Shown in pieces: positions 48,701 through 59,759 of a stretch of 64,000 nucleotides of DNA; the first letter of the stretch is position 1, and each line of letters starts with the position of its first letter. The stretch spans positions 4,526,001 to 4,590,000 of the forward strand of contig NC_135259.1 of the NCBI RefSeq assembly GCF_964204865.1, given 5' to 3'. A program made the translations under genes and the position numbers. The notes beneath the pieces are model-generated. The model was not told where the DNA came from and ran no database searches. It worked only from the letters and a program-made list of their open reading frames with translations. This stretch comes from Styela clava (Eukaryota; Chordata; Ascidiacea; Stolidobranchia; Styelidae).

Positions 48701-50752
48701 CAAGGCTGGGACTCTGGGACTCCGGTGTGTGCCGAGAATACGCTTCCGCAAAAGTCTGCTGTCAAGTCTATGATAAAACTAGTAAAGTTCTTGATCGATG
48801 CGTATATTTATTTATCATAAACGACGTAAATGACGTTAAAATTAGAGATACGGAACGACGGAATAAAAACAGTGAAAAAACCAACTTAAATTATATATAT
48901 GAAAGTTTGATGAGTCACGCAAAATCTGGCATGTAGTATTTGGACAAATAGCATTCCAGCAACGATTACTATGCGAGTTGTAGTCTATTAACGCATTTAA
49001 GGAATTGTTTATGTAATTCTTCAATTTAGTGCTAATGTTGGTATTTGCAGATAGTTTGTAGAGGTTATGTATTTTTAGTGTGTCAGCCTTCCTTCCCGCT
49101 GTATGGGTGGTGTATTATTACCAATCCATATCTAGTTCGCATTTTTCACGACCTATTTTCTTCCCAAAAGTGCTGCTTATCTTAATGGCATCAGAAACTA
49201 CCGCGTAAAAACGAGCTTGTCTTGTTACATGAACTTAAAATTGCTGTAACTAGGATCGGATAGTATCTTGATAACAATTCTCAGTAGGAAATAGTTGTTT
49301 GGCAAAATTGTTTGTAATGCTGCTTTATACGGACCACTCACGTCTACGTTTAGCAGAAGGATCATAAAAAATATCAGGGAGAAAAGGCCGAAATGTCATT
49401 CTAGCTTTTTTAACACGACAATACGAGTTCTACAACATTCAGCGATACTATTCGAGAATCAAAAATTCCCGTTTGCACAAAATTATTCATGAATAGTTTG
49501 GGAGCATAGTCGTGTTAGAAATGATCTTCAAAATACTGCTTTTTTTCTTAATCCCACAAACGGGAACGCAGTATAGGATAATGATATTTTTTGACACTTA
49601 TACCTATCATATATGCCCATATGCTTATAATTAAAATACTATCCAATACAAAGTCCATAAAACTAAAAGTTACCATAAATATTTTTGTCTGACATTAAAA
49701 CATAATCTCGAAACATCACGGACGTGTAAAATATTAATACGTTATATTTACGGATGGAATTGACGGAAAGATAAGTTAAAAAATGCAAATTTTCGAGTGT
49801 TTATTCCATAACCAAATAGGTTATCTTAAATTGATAGCCTGCTGTCAGAACTCTAAATCTAGACCACCGTTTCTCAACAAGTGGGCCCACTGCTTGGCCA
49901 CAGACCATTTTTAGATGGGCCATAAAAATATTAAAAATTGCTTGAGCCATTGATAAATTGGTATAACTTGAAGTAGCAATGAATTATGTTGATTTTGGAA
50001 CTGAGTGATAATTTTCATTTTTACTAAAAAAGTGTCTATTTTTGCAAAAATAGTTTTTACGTTTTTTTTGTAGTTTTTCCCTTGCATGAGAAAGTTGATG
50101 GTTCACAGAATTTATTTGCAACTAAAGTGGGCTAAAAATAGTTGAGAACCACTGATCTTGACTACAGAGCTTCTGTGATTGCAATTTGTCGGGATTACAC
50201 TCTCAAAATAATCAATACCTTTTTTTTGTCATTTGCGAGTTCTTTTTTGCTGATATGCCTGGTATAGAAATTGCAGTCAAAAATAAAATTGCTCCCAAAA
50301 TGAATCTGTAATATGAGTTAAAACTATAAATAAATATTTGAAAACAAAATTGAAGGCTGTAGATTGTACAAATATTTTCATTTCAGAATAAACTAGTACA
50401 CAAACTAGAGACACAAATATCATAACTCCGTTGGATAGCAACGTCTGGAAAGCATCTTACCACGAATTAAAATGACCATCAATGTAATATTGAAATTAAA
50501 AAATACGATTATCTCAGTCTCAAAGTTTCCTTTTGTATCAATGCTTGATTCGTCTCAACACTGCTTGATAATTTTTTTAAAAAATCCGCATTTCATGAAA
50601 AACTACATTGGCAAAAATAGTGCGAGATATTTGATTTTGCCATTCTTTAATTAAGCCCATTAAATTATTTTTAAAGTGAAAAATGTAAATGAAAGTAGAT
50701 AAAAATATATTCTAAATTTTACAAACCTTATTGATAGTGCTTTGATCTTCAT
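45766..50752 (-). CDS. Secreted six-cysteine peptide precursor, paralogue 2 (unrecognised family)
   Basis: Four exons, 50727-50752, 50219-50305, 47035-47255 and 45766-45923, with phases 2, 2 and 1, encode 163 residues. A signal peptide (core FILGAILFLTAISI, likely end near ISA28) is followed by a very basic region with repeated KR/RR, then Cys81, Cys89 and Cys96, LAKR (101-104), SIDSQ, FWFDP...TEI, VMKR (137-140), a K/R-rich stretch, and Cys155, Cys158 and Cys162-Trp. Spacing C-x7-C-x6-C and C-x2-C-x3-C-W is identical to the plus-strand paralogue at 34527-37654. Exon 1 was found through the phase-2 GTTTGT donor at 50726, which gives a continuous signal peptide. A minus-strand AATAAA lies at 45670-45675. 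Exon 1 is the least certain part. Function unknown; a processed secreted ligand or a cationic antimicrobial peptide are both possible. Confidence 0.87.
45955..46150. repeat. GCTGCC-rich patch in intron 3 of the minus-strand peptide gene
   Basis: GAGCTGCCGCGAAACCATGG and related GCTGCC words recur, with GAGCTGCC near both ends. GC-richer than the surroundings; probably a decayed mobile element. It also creates a 103-codon frame without recognisable content. Confidence 0.4.
47256..49856 (-). other. Intron 2 of the minus-strand peptide gene, left part
   Basis: AT-rich, no further exon or element convincingly recognised. Several short open frames on both strands look random. Confidence 0.4.
49865..50154. 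mobile_element. hAT-like element, 290 bp
   Basis: Ends CACCGTTTCTCAACAAGTGG and AGTTGAGAACCACTG. Flanked by ATCTAGAC (49857-49864) and ATCTTGAC (50155-50162), one mismatch. Sits in intron 2 of the peptide gene, 65 bp from its exon 2. Confidence 0.82.
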
Positions 50753-50932
50753 TTTGTCTTCTACGTTTATACTAAATAATTTAAGCATGCCATTGAAAAA
50801 TAAAGACAATAAACGTCATCACTTCTAATTAACTTTACCTCAAAAAATCGCTATTAGATCGACTATCGCATCTAATATTCTAAATTTTTAATAAAATTGC
50901 GAGCAACAGTATTTTGTTTATAAACTAATGAC

Positions 50933-51351
50933 TAGGGCTGGGCATTTTCGAATACCTTGTGATTTCAGAATCGAATCGAATAATATTTTTCGAATCGAAT
51001 CGAATCTCGAATACTTGAAAATATATAATTGTAAGCGATTTTATTATAGTAATTGGTCCTCTCAACAAATGAATTACCGAAGAGATAGAATAAATCACCC
51101 AGATAGATTACTGAGCGCTCACACAGAATAACAAACACGTTTTATCAATAACTCACTACAGAAAATAGTCATATGTTAGAATTTCGTTGAAAAGATATGA
51201 CTCCAATGAAAATAAAATTGGGGAATTCACCTCGACCATTAGCGGAAAGATAAAAACAAGATGGCGGCGATTCGAAATTTAGCTCTGAATCGATTCGAAT
51301 AATTTACTATTCGATTCGATTCGAATATTCGATTCGAAATGCCCAGCCCTA
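50933..51351. mobile_element. MITE with long TIRs and TTCGAATC repeats, near the start of paralogue 2
   Basis: 419 bp, ends TAGGGCTGGGCATTTTCGAA and TTCGAAATGCCCAGCCCTA, near-perfect inverse. Flanked by perfect CTAATGAC at 50925-50932 and 51352-51359. The interior carries runs of GAATCGAATCG. It begins about 180 bp upstream of the ATG at 50752. Confidence 0.9.
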
Positions 51352-51359
51352 CTAATGAC

Positions 51360-53341
51360 ATTTGGTATTTCTTATACTGTTAAGCGTAATAAAGTTACAA
51401 ATACCCAACTACACCAAACCAGCCAGGAAAAACAAGAATATATCAAAACGATTTATGGTTCATAATTTTTAAATCTATTAGTATGGCCTAGAATTACGAT
51501 ATATCTCATATATATGTTGAGTTAGGTACTCCTCTGAACGAATCAAGACAACAGCCACTCAGATACTAGAAGATGTACAAAAATAAAAATGACTTATGGA
51601 GTTAACGATATTAATTTAGTAATTGGAATAAAAAGGTTTGATGTCATTGTCTATATACTAAACGAATCCAATATCGAACGCGGAGACACTATGCTCGCAG
51701 TACTGTTATTGTGCTCTCTACTTGTCAACTGGATGCTTTTTCATATGAAAAATATTTTGATACTTCTAGTTGGGAAACGAAACACCATGTCCTATGAAAT
51801 CGTGCTTTGTGCTATAAGGTATATTTAAGACTCTTGAAAGATTAAACCACGACTTAAGTTGCGACTTAAATTTCCCAGTGGAAAAATAATTCGAGAAGAA
51901 AATGTTTGATAGACTAAAGTGTCAAGATTTTAGGCAAATTACAACATTTAGTAATATATGAATCATATATAATTCACGCTTACATGACAGATCTCATCCA
52001 AACTACCTACTGGGATACCGTTGATAATGGTTGATCAGATGGAGGTTTGTGTTACCATCTTTATAATTTGAGATACTTTGTGTCGGTCAGTCAGATCATC
52101 GAAATAATATACTCTACTAGATGACTTGCAAAAACGAGAGGGCATGTTGCGATATTCCCTTCGAATTCTTGGTCTTCGAGTCAGAATTTCTTGAAACTCT
52201 ATAAGGCATCAATGCCTCGAATGATACGTTTACACATTTTTGCATGAACCTTATTTTTTATTATTGAAAAAGGGGTCCAAGTACAGAAATAATTTTATAT
52301 AAATAGATAATAAAAACTTGAACAAACCCGTTTAGATTTTTTAAAATAAACGATCCCCTTTAAAGTAGATTAAGGATGAATGACCAAATGATATCTATTT
52401 CAAAACAACATAAGCGCAGTTTGATTATTAGAATCCTTTTCGCGACACTAGTAATTAAAAACATCATGCAATAAACGCATGTTTTATTGAATTGAATTTT
52501 TTTCATTTATATTTAATTGGTACATGGTAAGAGGTTTAGGTTGTTAAGAGATTTGATATTTTATTTCATTTTAAAAACCGGACTTACTCACTTCCGAAAT
52601 CTCAAGATCGAATGTTAGTCATGTTGTATCAATGTGTATACACTCAATACAACCTCACGAAAACCCTTTACAACAATTAATATTGTGATATATAATAAAT
52701 TTTTGTCTTTTTTACAGCTTTTTGGGGCTTTTGTGAATTCAGGCACGGCTTACAAATACCAAATCACGTGTTCTTTGATTTTCTGCGGTGTCCTGGAACT
52801 CTTGAGAAAAAAATCCAATTAAATTTTGCGTGTCATTAGTGAAAATAGGAAAACATTTGTTGAATTCATGATATATATGTGGTATTGGTATTTTTTTCTT
52901 TCCACTCTAAACGCTTCAGGTTCAAATACAGTAAGAACTTAGTATATGTATATCGACTGAGGCTCAAATAACTACATTTGAAAGAGGCAATCAACTCAAA
53001 TGCGGACCAATTAAAAGTTTAAATTTACAACTAAATCGTTCACACCATTCTAAAATTTATTTATACTGATCATATCTGCCATAAACCCAACTCTGTGTTT
53101 GATAACTCTTTCTACTTTTCTATATTTTCAAAGACGTTAACGCATATTTTTTTATTGTTATAATTTGATACACAAAAATTTCTAATACATCTAAAACCAA
53201 GTTTTACGTGGTTTAGAGAATTTAATTGCTTGCTTCATTGTGTTCAAACTAAAATAGTTTTGATTGTATTCAAACAAAATTGCTTCAAATGACAGTTTTT
53301 TTCATTCTTCTACACGGCTGCTCTAATACTTTTGAGTCAAT
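51360..53341. other. Intergenic, no gene seen
   Basis: AT-rich. TTTATT at 53056-53061 is a minus-strand AATAAA that could end the cyclophilin transcript. The 51589-51828 frame has a hydrophobic stretch but no supporting context. Confidence 0.4.
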
Positions 53342-56300
53342 TTACAACTCCGACTTAGCGGGACCGACTTTCATAAATTTGGTCCATGTATCTGATACCC
53401 ATACTTGTCGATACGGTCGTCCGAATCTGTAAAATTCAAAAATTATCATCGAAAATAATTTCATTTCAGCGCTCAACCGATGAACTATTTTTATGTTGCT
53501 ACTATATTTATGAAATTCTACAGAAATAAACGCTAGTTCCTAAAAAAGATCAGTTTCATTTATTTAGAGAACGATTTTTTTTGGATAATTCTCTGAAAGT
53601 CACCGACTTTATTCCACCAACATGCACAAAGAAATGCAATAATACAGGCAATCTTATTTGTAATGTTTAGGCTTTAAAAAACATTTTTGTTACAACACTG
53701 ATTGACTTTGCTTTGAATGAAAGCATACCTGTTTACTCGAATATCGTTCATGGATTTGATCAATTTATGTCCGGAAGTAACTTGGCCAAAAACGACGTGC
53801 TTGCCATCTAACCATGAAGTGCGTATCACCGGAACAAAAAACTGAGAACCATTCGTGTTTGGTCCTAAATAATAAAATGATAAAAACTTCAAAAATAGGA
53901 AGATAAATAAAAACAGTAGCAATTAGTGTCCATATTTAATAAAATAGTTGTTATTTCCAAGGTAATAATGCTTCTTTCACAAAATTATCTTAGCATTATT
54001 TCAATAAAATACCTGAGTTAGCCATAGAGAGGCAGAAAGGAAAATGATTGATTGCGAAATTTTCATCGCGGAAGTATTTTCCATAGATACTCCATCCTCC
54101 ACTACCGTCATTGTTCATGAAGTCACCACCTAAAAATAGACGTATATGTGATATATATGGTGACCGTACATTTGAACCCACGTACATTTGAACCCATGCG
54201 TATATCCACGGGTTCAATCGATATGCGGGTGCTAAAACCCATGAGTTAGGGTTAGTATGGGTTTAACTATCCGTGAAACAAAAAAAATTCCATAGGTGCA
54301 ATAGCATACAGGTGCAATTGTCATGGGTTCAAATGTACGTGGGTTCAAATGTAATGGAACCGATATATATATTCATTGTTTATTGACTCGGTACAAAGAT
54401 ACAATTTGTCTGTAGATAAAAGAGTAGAGACAACCGTTCTCTATAAGCGGGACTTTATAAACAAAATTAAATAATTTAGATTTGTGCTTTTACGCCGGTG
54501 GATCTGTATGCACAAAATGCAAGGATGCTGTAGCAAGAGTAAAGATAACTATCCTAAGTGATTCAATTAGGTTCAAAGTCAGACGAAACGTTACAGAAAT
54601 ATATTTGTGTTAGTGCGCAGCAAGACTATTGAATCACTTATGACTTTTGGAATGTAAAAAACATGGGCGGATGTATTAACCACTTCTGATCATTATCGCT
54701 CAATAATATAAAAAAAACTGACATAGCCTCACAGCCACGTCAACATATCGTCGTGTTTCCTTAGCCCACCTAATTAGGGAAATATTCTATACTACCGAAC
54801 AAAAAAGGAATAAATTAAAACAGGTCAATCAGCTTTCACGATAACTAATGGGACGAAATTATAAAATTACGGATGCCTATGTTCATTTTCAATAACACAA
54901 CGAGGAAAAAAAACAGTTACTGTTTGCAATCCCGCTTTACTCTGAAGTTGCCCCAATTCGGTTTGCGTGGTCAGTATGAGATATTATGCTCAAAAAACGT
55001 AGATTCTGTCTGTGATATGTGTTACAGTCTACCGATGTACCTTGGACCGCGAAACCTTTAACGATACGATGAATTTTGCTTCCTTTGTATCCCTCTCCTT
55101 TAGGTCGAACTGGATTTGCAAGTGTGACAAAATTTCTGACGGTTTTAGGACATTGTCTTCCAAAAAGTCCAAAAGTAACGTTTCCCATCGATTCACTTCC
55201 GAAACTAATTTCCATGGTAACTTCAGCAGTCACAGTGCGATCAGCTCTTTCGATTGGAATGTCTTTGTCACCCTGAAACGTGTATTTTTCAACATGAAAA
55301 TGCAATTGCAACAGTTAAAACAACCAAATGTGGAAAGTAACGACAGAATACTTAATAAACAAGGGCTTGAAACTTTTTAAATATCGAACCATTTCTTGCT
55401 TACCGGATAAAGTCCCTTAGAGCAGATTATTATACATGATGGAGTATAGGTATAGTTCAAATAATCATCTCTGTAGGAGCAGGAAAACGCGCGTTTTACA
55501 ATGTTGTTGATTTGAGAAACGTTTACTGCTCAACGCCAGGGGTGTGCAACCTGCTGCTCTCGGGTCAAATGCGACCCACAAGGGAAAGTTGTGCGACACA
55601 CGAAACAAGGTTTCGATTTAGTTTACCCTTTGCGTTGCAAGACTTATACCTGAGTCCAATTTATTATCTATGCCTATGACAGTGCAATGCCCTAACGGCC
55701 AGCTTGTGCAAAGCGAACAACGTAGTCGCAAGATCAATAACCAAAATGGCCTGCAACTATTTGAAAGTCTACTTAAAATTAAGGTGTGGCCTGCGGTTTT
55801 ACCCAGTTATTTTTATCTGGCCCTCCTGTATTAAAGGTTACACACCCCTGCTTTATGCTATTAGAATCAGGTTGTACAGATACTCGAAAAAAGAATTATT
55901 CACAATCCGAATTGTCTTTGGAAGTTCTTCATCGTCTTCTTTGTCTCCTTTCTTTTCTTCGCCATCTTTCTTCTTTGCTCCATCTTCCTCTTTTTTCTCA
56001 TCCTTTTCTTCTTCTATCTAGTAATGAATATGTGAAAATTACAAAGATTTTATCAACTAGTGTGTAAAGAAGAAACGAAGCATCAAGTATTCTCCTTTTT
56101 CTTTATTGCAGTTTTATTTGATTCTATAGTGCAAACAAATGAAACCAAAAGAATCTTTTAGTGTTGAAATACTGTGTTTATGAACTTAAAAGTACGCTTG
56201 ATTTACATGCTGTTTTATGTCCGTCAATCAACCAACTTAATCCGCATGAGAGCAATTTTGTTAGGCCTTGCTGATCGATGCCTAGAAATAATTGTTTGTC

Positions 56301-56928
56301 TGGTGCCCCTTATAGGAAAAGAAGAGAAAACCTCATAATATTCATTTTCGTTGTTACTATTGCAAAGAGGGTACTCCCGTTGTGTGGTGTGTGTACCAGG
56401 TTAGGGTTAGGCCAGAATTTTTTCCCGATTTTTCTTATTTTAGTTCTATTACGAGTTCGGGGACTGTCTGTGTCAGCCAAGTGCACCCCCTGCCCAATGG
56501 CTTCCGTCCCTTTACACAACTTGATGCAAAGTACGCGAACAAAATTAGAGTGCCGTAAATAGTACCAAAGATTTAAATATCAATATCGTTCCACTCTTAT
56601 ATATGATAGTTTATTAGAGTTCTATTTTTCGGTGCGTTGTTTAAATTGCTTTATCTCTACAAATTTTTATGTCTTAACTGAATTTTACAACTAAATTTGT
56701 GTGTGTTTATGTGTATCAGTACATGTCGAGCAATCCATTATAGAAAAATCAACTTAGGTTCGAAGGTTTACATTGAAAATTACTCACCTGCACATCAATT
56801 TCGTTATCTTCCTCATCTTTTGGAACTACCTTTTCGTCATCACTTTTCTCAGCGGCTGTACAAATGCTAATTGTTTGAAAAATAAAAATCCCAGCCAGTA
56901 TCAAAATCCACGTACCTCGGTTCATCAT
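53342..56928 (-). CDS. ER/secreted cyclophilin-type peptidyl-prolyl isomerase with E/K-rich linker
   Basis: Six exons, 56788-56928, 55904-56017, 55041-55272, 54013-54129, 53729-53864 and 53342-53426, encode 274 residues. A signal peptide (core [11 protein letters not shown]) is followed by an acidic stretch and an E/K-rich low-complexity linker (48-80). A cyclophilin domain runs from about 97 to the end. Active-site equivalents kept are Arg154, Phe159, Gln162, Asn200, Phe211, Trp219 and His224 (CypA Arg55, Phe60, Gln63, Asn102, Phe113, Trp121, His126). The Met61 equivalent is Ala160. The C-terminus KSEL resembles a weak KDEL-type retrieval signal. It should catalyse proline isomerisation in the secretory pathway, like cyclophilin B, but the linker is not typical. 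The exon 2 donor GTGAAT is weak, so that boundary could shift. The first of two adjacent Met codons is used as start. Confidence 0.94.
54159..54361 (-). mobile_element. 203-bp MITE with 9-bp target duplication
   Basis: Lies in cyclophilin intron 3. Same length as and reverse complement of 10946-11148, with only a few differences. Flanked by perfect GATATATAT at 54150-54158 and 54362-54370. Confidence 0.88.
54480..54650. repeat. Dispersed repeat shared with GLDC intron 3
   Basis: CAGACGAAA..CGTTACAGAAATATATTTGTG and the GTGGATC..GCAAGGATGCTGTAGCAAGA block also occur around 9195-9325. One half is inverted relative to the other copy, so the parent element has internal inverted symmetry around ATTGAATCACTTA. 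Confidence 0.65.
55537..55850 (+). mobile_element. hAT-like MITE
   Basis: Lies in cyclophilin intron 2, 314 bp. Ends CAGGGGTGTGCAACC and GGTTACACACCCCTG. Same family as 39316-39625. The flanks CTCAACGC and CTTTATGC match poorly as a target duplication. The element ends 53 bp from the exon 2 donor. Confidence 0.82.
56368..56557 (-). mobile_element. Long-form MITE, reverse orientation
   Basis: Lies in cyclophilin intron 1. GGTACTCCCGTTGTG... then GTGTACCAGGTTAGGGTTAG and TTTTAGTTCTATTACGAG, the inverse of the inner block of 1077-1299. The second arm is lost. Confidence 0.68.
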
Positions 56929-59047
56929 TGAATATTTTTATTCTTAAAACATTAATTTCAAAACTTAAATCAAAGAGCGTAATCGTTATAAACATTTTCA
57001 TTCGTGTCGATAAAATAAATCATTTTGAGGATTTGAACCGGTACCACTTGCTACGCTGTCTCAATCTCAACATTTTGTCAAATTTGATTTACATATAAAT
57101 TTTTTTTATCAATACTTAGTTTTCTTTGGTCCGTATTAGACTGATATACTGAAACATTTTACTATAAGCTGTTCGAAAGTTAAACCCTGTTCGATTTTTA
57201 AAACAAACACTTGACAAAATGCTTTGCTTGTCTGACATTGCAATTGTGAACTATCGCTTTCGTTCGAGTCCGGTGAAGTTAGGGCTTTGTGTTAATATTT
57301 TTTGTGCACGAATATTATGATATGATACATTCACTCTTCTCTGCTCCGTCCGTGGTGCACAACGATTGGTTGTAGGGTCATCAAAAACATCGCAACGTTC
57401 TGATTACGTGTCGCGCGTCAAGAGGGATACTTTTAAATAGTCATACAAACCGTAATCGATTGGTACGAATGCTTAATTGAAATTTTTTATGCGTTGATAC
57501 AGAACTAGTTTCATAAATTATAATTAAAATATTGTACAACCTGCCATATTGCCTGTTTGTGTTGTTTGTAACATCCGCACATAAGGGATACATCGTGGGT
57601 CAACTGTGAGGAGGGATTTTTGCGCTTACGCATTGATATTACGGAATATTTATTTTTTAAATGTCATATATTCTGGACATCAATTTCTGCTTTTCTTTCC
57701 TGACCATAAAAAGGTTTGATGGGACAAGACCAAGAATCCAATTGAATTGGCCGAAAAAAGAAATTAAATTCGCATTTTATAAAATGGAGTTTGATTGTGT
57801 AGTTGTGTAGTAGATATTTGTATGGTATATTGTTGAATATGTAGGCACTGTTTTCAGCTTTTTTGTCAAGTTGATATACACCCGGACGCGTTATTTGTTA
57901 ATCACATATTACATTTGGCACTCATTGAATCCGTTGATCATTCCGCCCAATAAGGACTCTTCAGAACTGATATTGTTTGAAATAGATGTTCACAACCGGC
58001 ACTTCAGATAATGATGAAACCATTTTGATAATTAGTTTTATCATCTAGATTCTAGATGATGCTTGGGATAATCACTTAGTTTTAAAAATTTATATGTTCA
58101 ATTTTAGGTAACATGTCGCCAATATTTTGTTGTCAGATATGAGGACGTTTTTTCTATCCAGATTAAAAAATACTCAAATCGACATTTTCGTTTCATTGAA
58201 TACATTTTTATCGCCCCTATATATTTATTTATAACAATTTATTCTTTTAATATGAAGTGAAAATCCAATATAAAAAAAAATGATCGATCATACAAATATT
58301 TCAAACTACCGGAAGGTCGAAGAGCGTGGAATGAAAATTTTGGTGGGACATTGAAATAAGAACAATTCAAAACATTACGTCACAATATAAAAAATGGGAG
58401 TCAATGACAATACCGGAGGCAGGAAAGACCTCGTGCTCATGCCACACTCCTGTGTATGTCAATCAATATATAATTAAATTATTATATTAACCAAATAGGC
58501 CGCGAGTCGAGGCCCTGAAAAACGCCTAGAAAGTGAGTTTCGTAGCGCACATCAGAAACTACCTAAAAATGATTTTAAAATGTTCCTTAAAAATTTAGTA
58601 ACAAATATTGCCTTGTTCCCAATTCCGAAAGTTGCACGTTTTACGGAAAAGACGCTTTTACTACAAGAATATGTGCTACGATCTGTCCTATATTCTCTAC
58701 ATTTCCGGCAATGAACAATGACTTTTGCATGACGTAACAATTGAATCGAATCAGCTGTTAGCGAGCGGATGAATCTTAGTTATTACTGCTCGATCTTGCG
58801 TTGGGCAGCCTCATAGCCCTGTTTAGTTATTATTAGTTAAGTTATGCTAAGACGTTGTTAAAAAGTAAAGTAACTTATTAAACACTTGCAGATCCTTTTC
58901 CTCTTGCAGATATCGCGTTGAAGTAAATTGACCTTGAAGGCATTCGACTGGTGTTGTTTACAATTTCTTGAAAGTCAATGACGTGTGTCTTCCCAGCATT
59001 ATAATGATATCGGGCCGTGAAAACATACTTCCTTCGTAAGGCATACA
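56929..59047. other. Cyclophilin upstream region, no gene seen
   Basis: The cyclophilin promoter must lie just right of 56928; I see no distinct core element. The rest is AT-rich with only short random frames. Confidence 0.4.
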
Positions 59048-59055
59048 CATTTTTA

Positions 59056-59159
59056 GGTACTCCTGAAGTATGCGCACCAAGGTGTCGCACAACCTGAACC
59101 CTAACCTGGTACACAACCTGAGGTTGTGCGCCATCTTCGTGCGCACTCTCAGGAGGTCC
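59056..59159. mobile_element. Short foldback MITE with target duplication
   Basis: 104-bp near-palindrome: GGTACTCCTGAAGTATGCGC and GCGCACTCTCAGGAGGTCC, inner CCTAACCTGGTACACA. Flanked by perfect CATTTTTA at 59048-59055 and 59160-59167. Confidence 0.88.
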
Positions 59160-59167
59160 CATTTTTA

Positions 59168-59759
59168 TTATCATTACGTGTCACAAAAAACATTTATTTG
59201 AGATCATATAAATTGAACAGCTCTTTTATAGCCGTGCTCCACTCCTCTTTCTCATAAAAAAATAGTTGGTGGTATTTTACACATAATTTTGTTTCAGTTT
59301 GGTTATTCGTATATTTTATACAGATAAAATCTGCAATATGTTTACCTTGAAGCAGCAATCGAAACGATCTTCCAAGATCAAAAAATAAATTGACATCTTT
59401 TGTTCTCTTCATTTGTATATAATTCTGGCATATATAAAAAAGACGGTAACAAAACGTTAGAGAATCATGACAATGTTTCTCATTACAATTGCGGGGTAAT
59501 CGTCGTACGAGATTTCGTGTTCCTTCAGTTGATATAGTATGCTAAAAAAAATTCAAGTATTATAAAATAAAATTTATCCAAATAAATATCTACTCCCACG
59601 ACGTGGTAATTGTTCCACCGGGCACATATCATGAAATAGAACACAAGTACATTTGCATTTACCTTTTTGACGTTACAATACTACCTATGGGACAGAAAAA
59701 TATTTTAATAGCAAAATAGTGTTGTTGAAAATTTTTATCGCAGCACAATATATATAAAT
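59168..59759. other. Intergenic, nothing recognised
   Basis: AT-rich sequence between a MITE and a SINE. The minus-strand frame 59194-59412 has no recognisable domain. Confidence 0.35.

Noticed and set aside
50460-50500. Alternative exon 1 of the minus-strand peptide gene ending at a GTAAGA donor near 50489
   Set aside because: Joining it in the phase required by exon 2 creates a TGA stop; the ATG frame is in the wrong phase.
51589-51828. Frame with hydrophobic LAVLLLCSLLV as a membrane protein
   Set aside because: Isolated, AT-driven composition and no context; expected by chance here.
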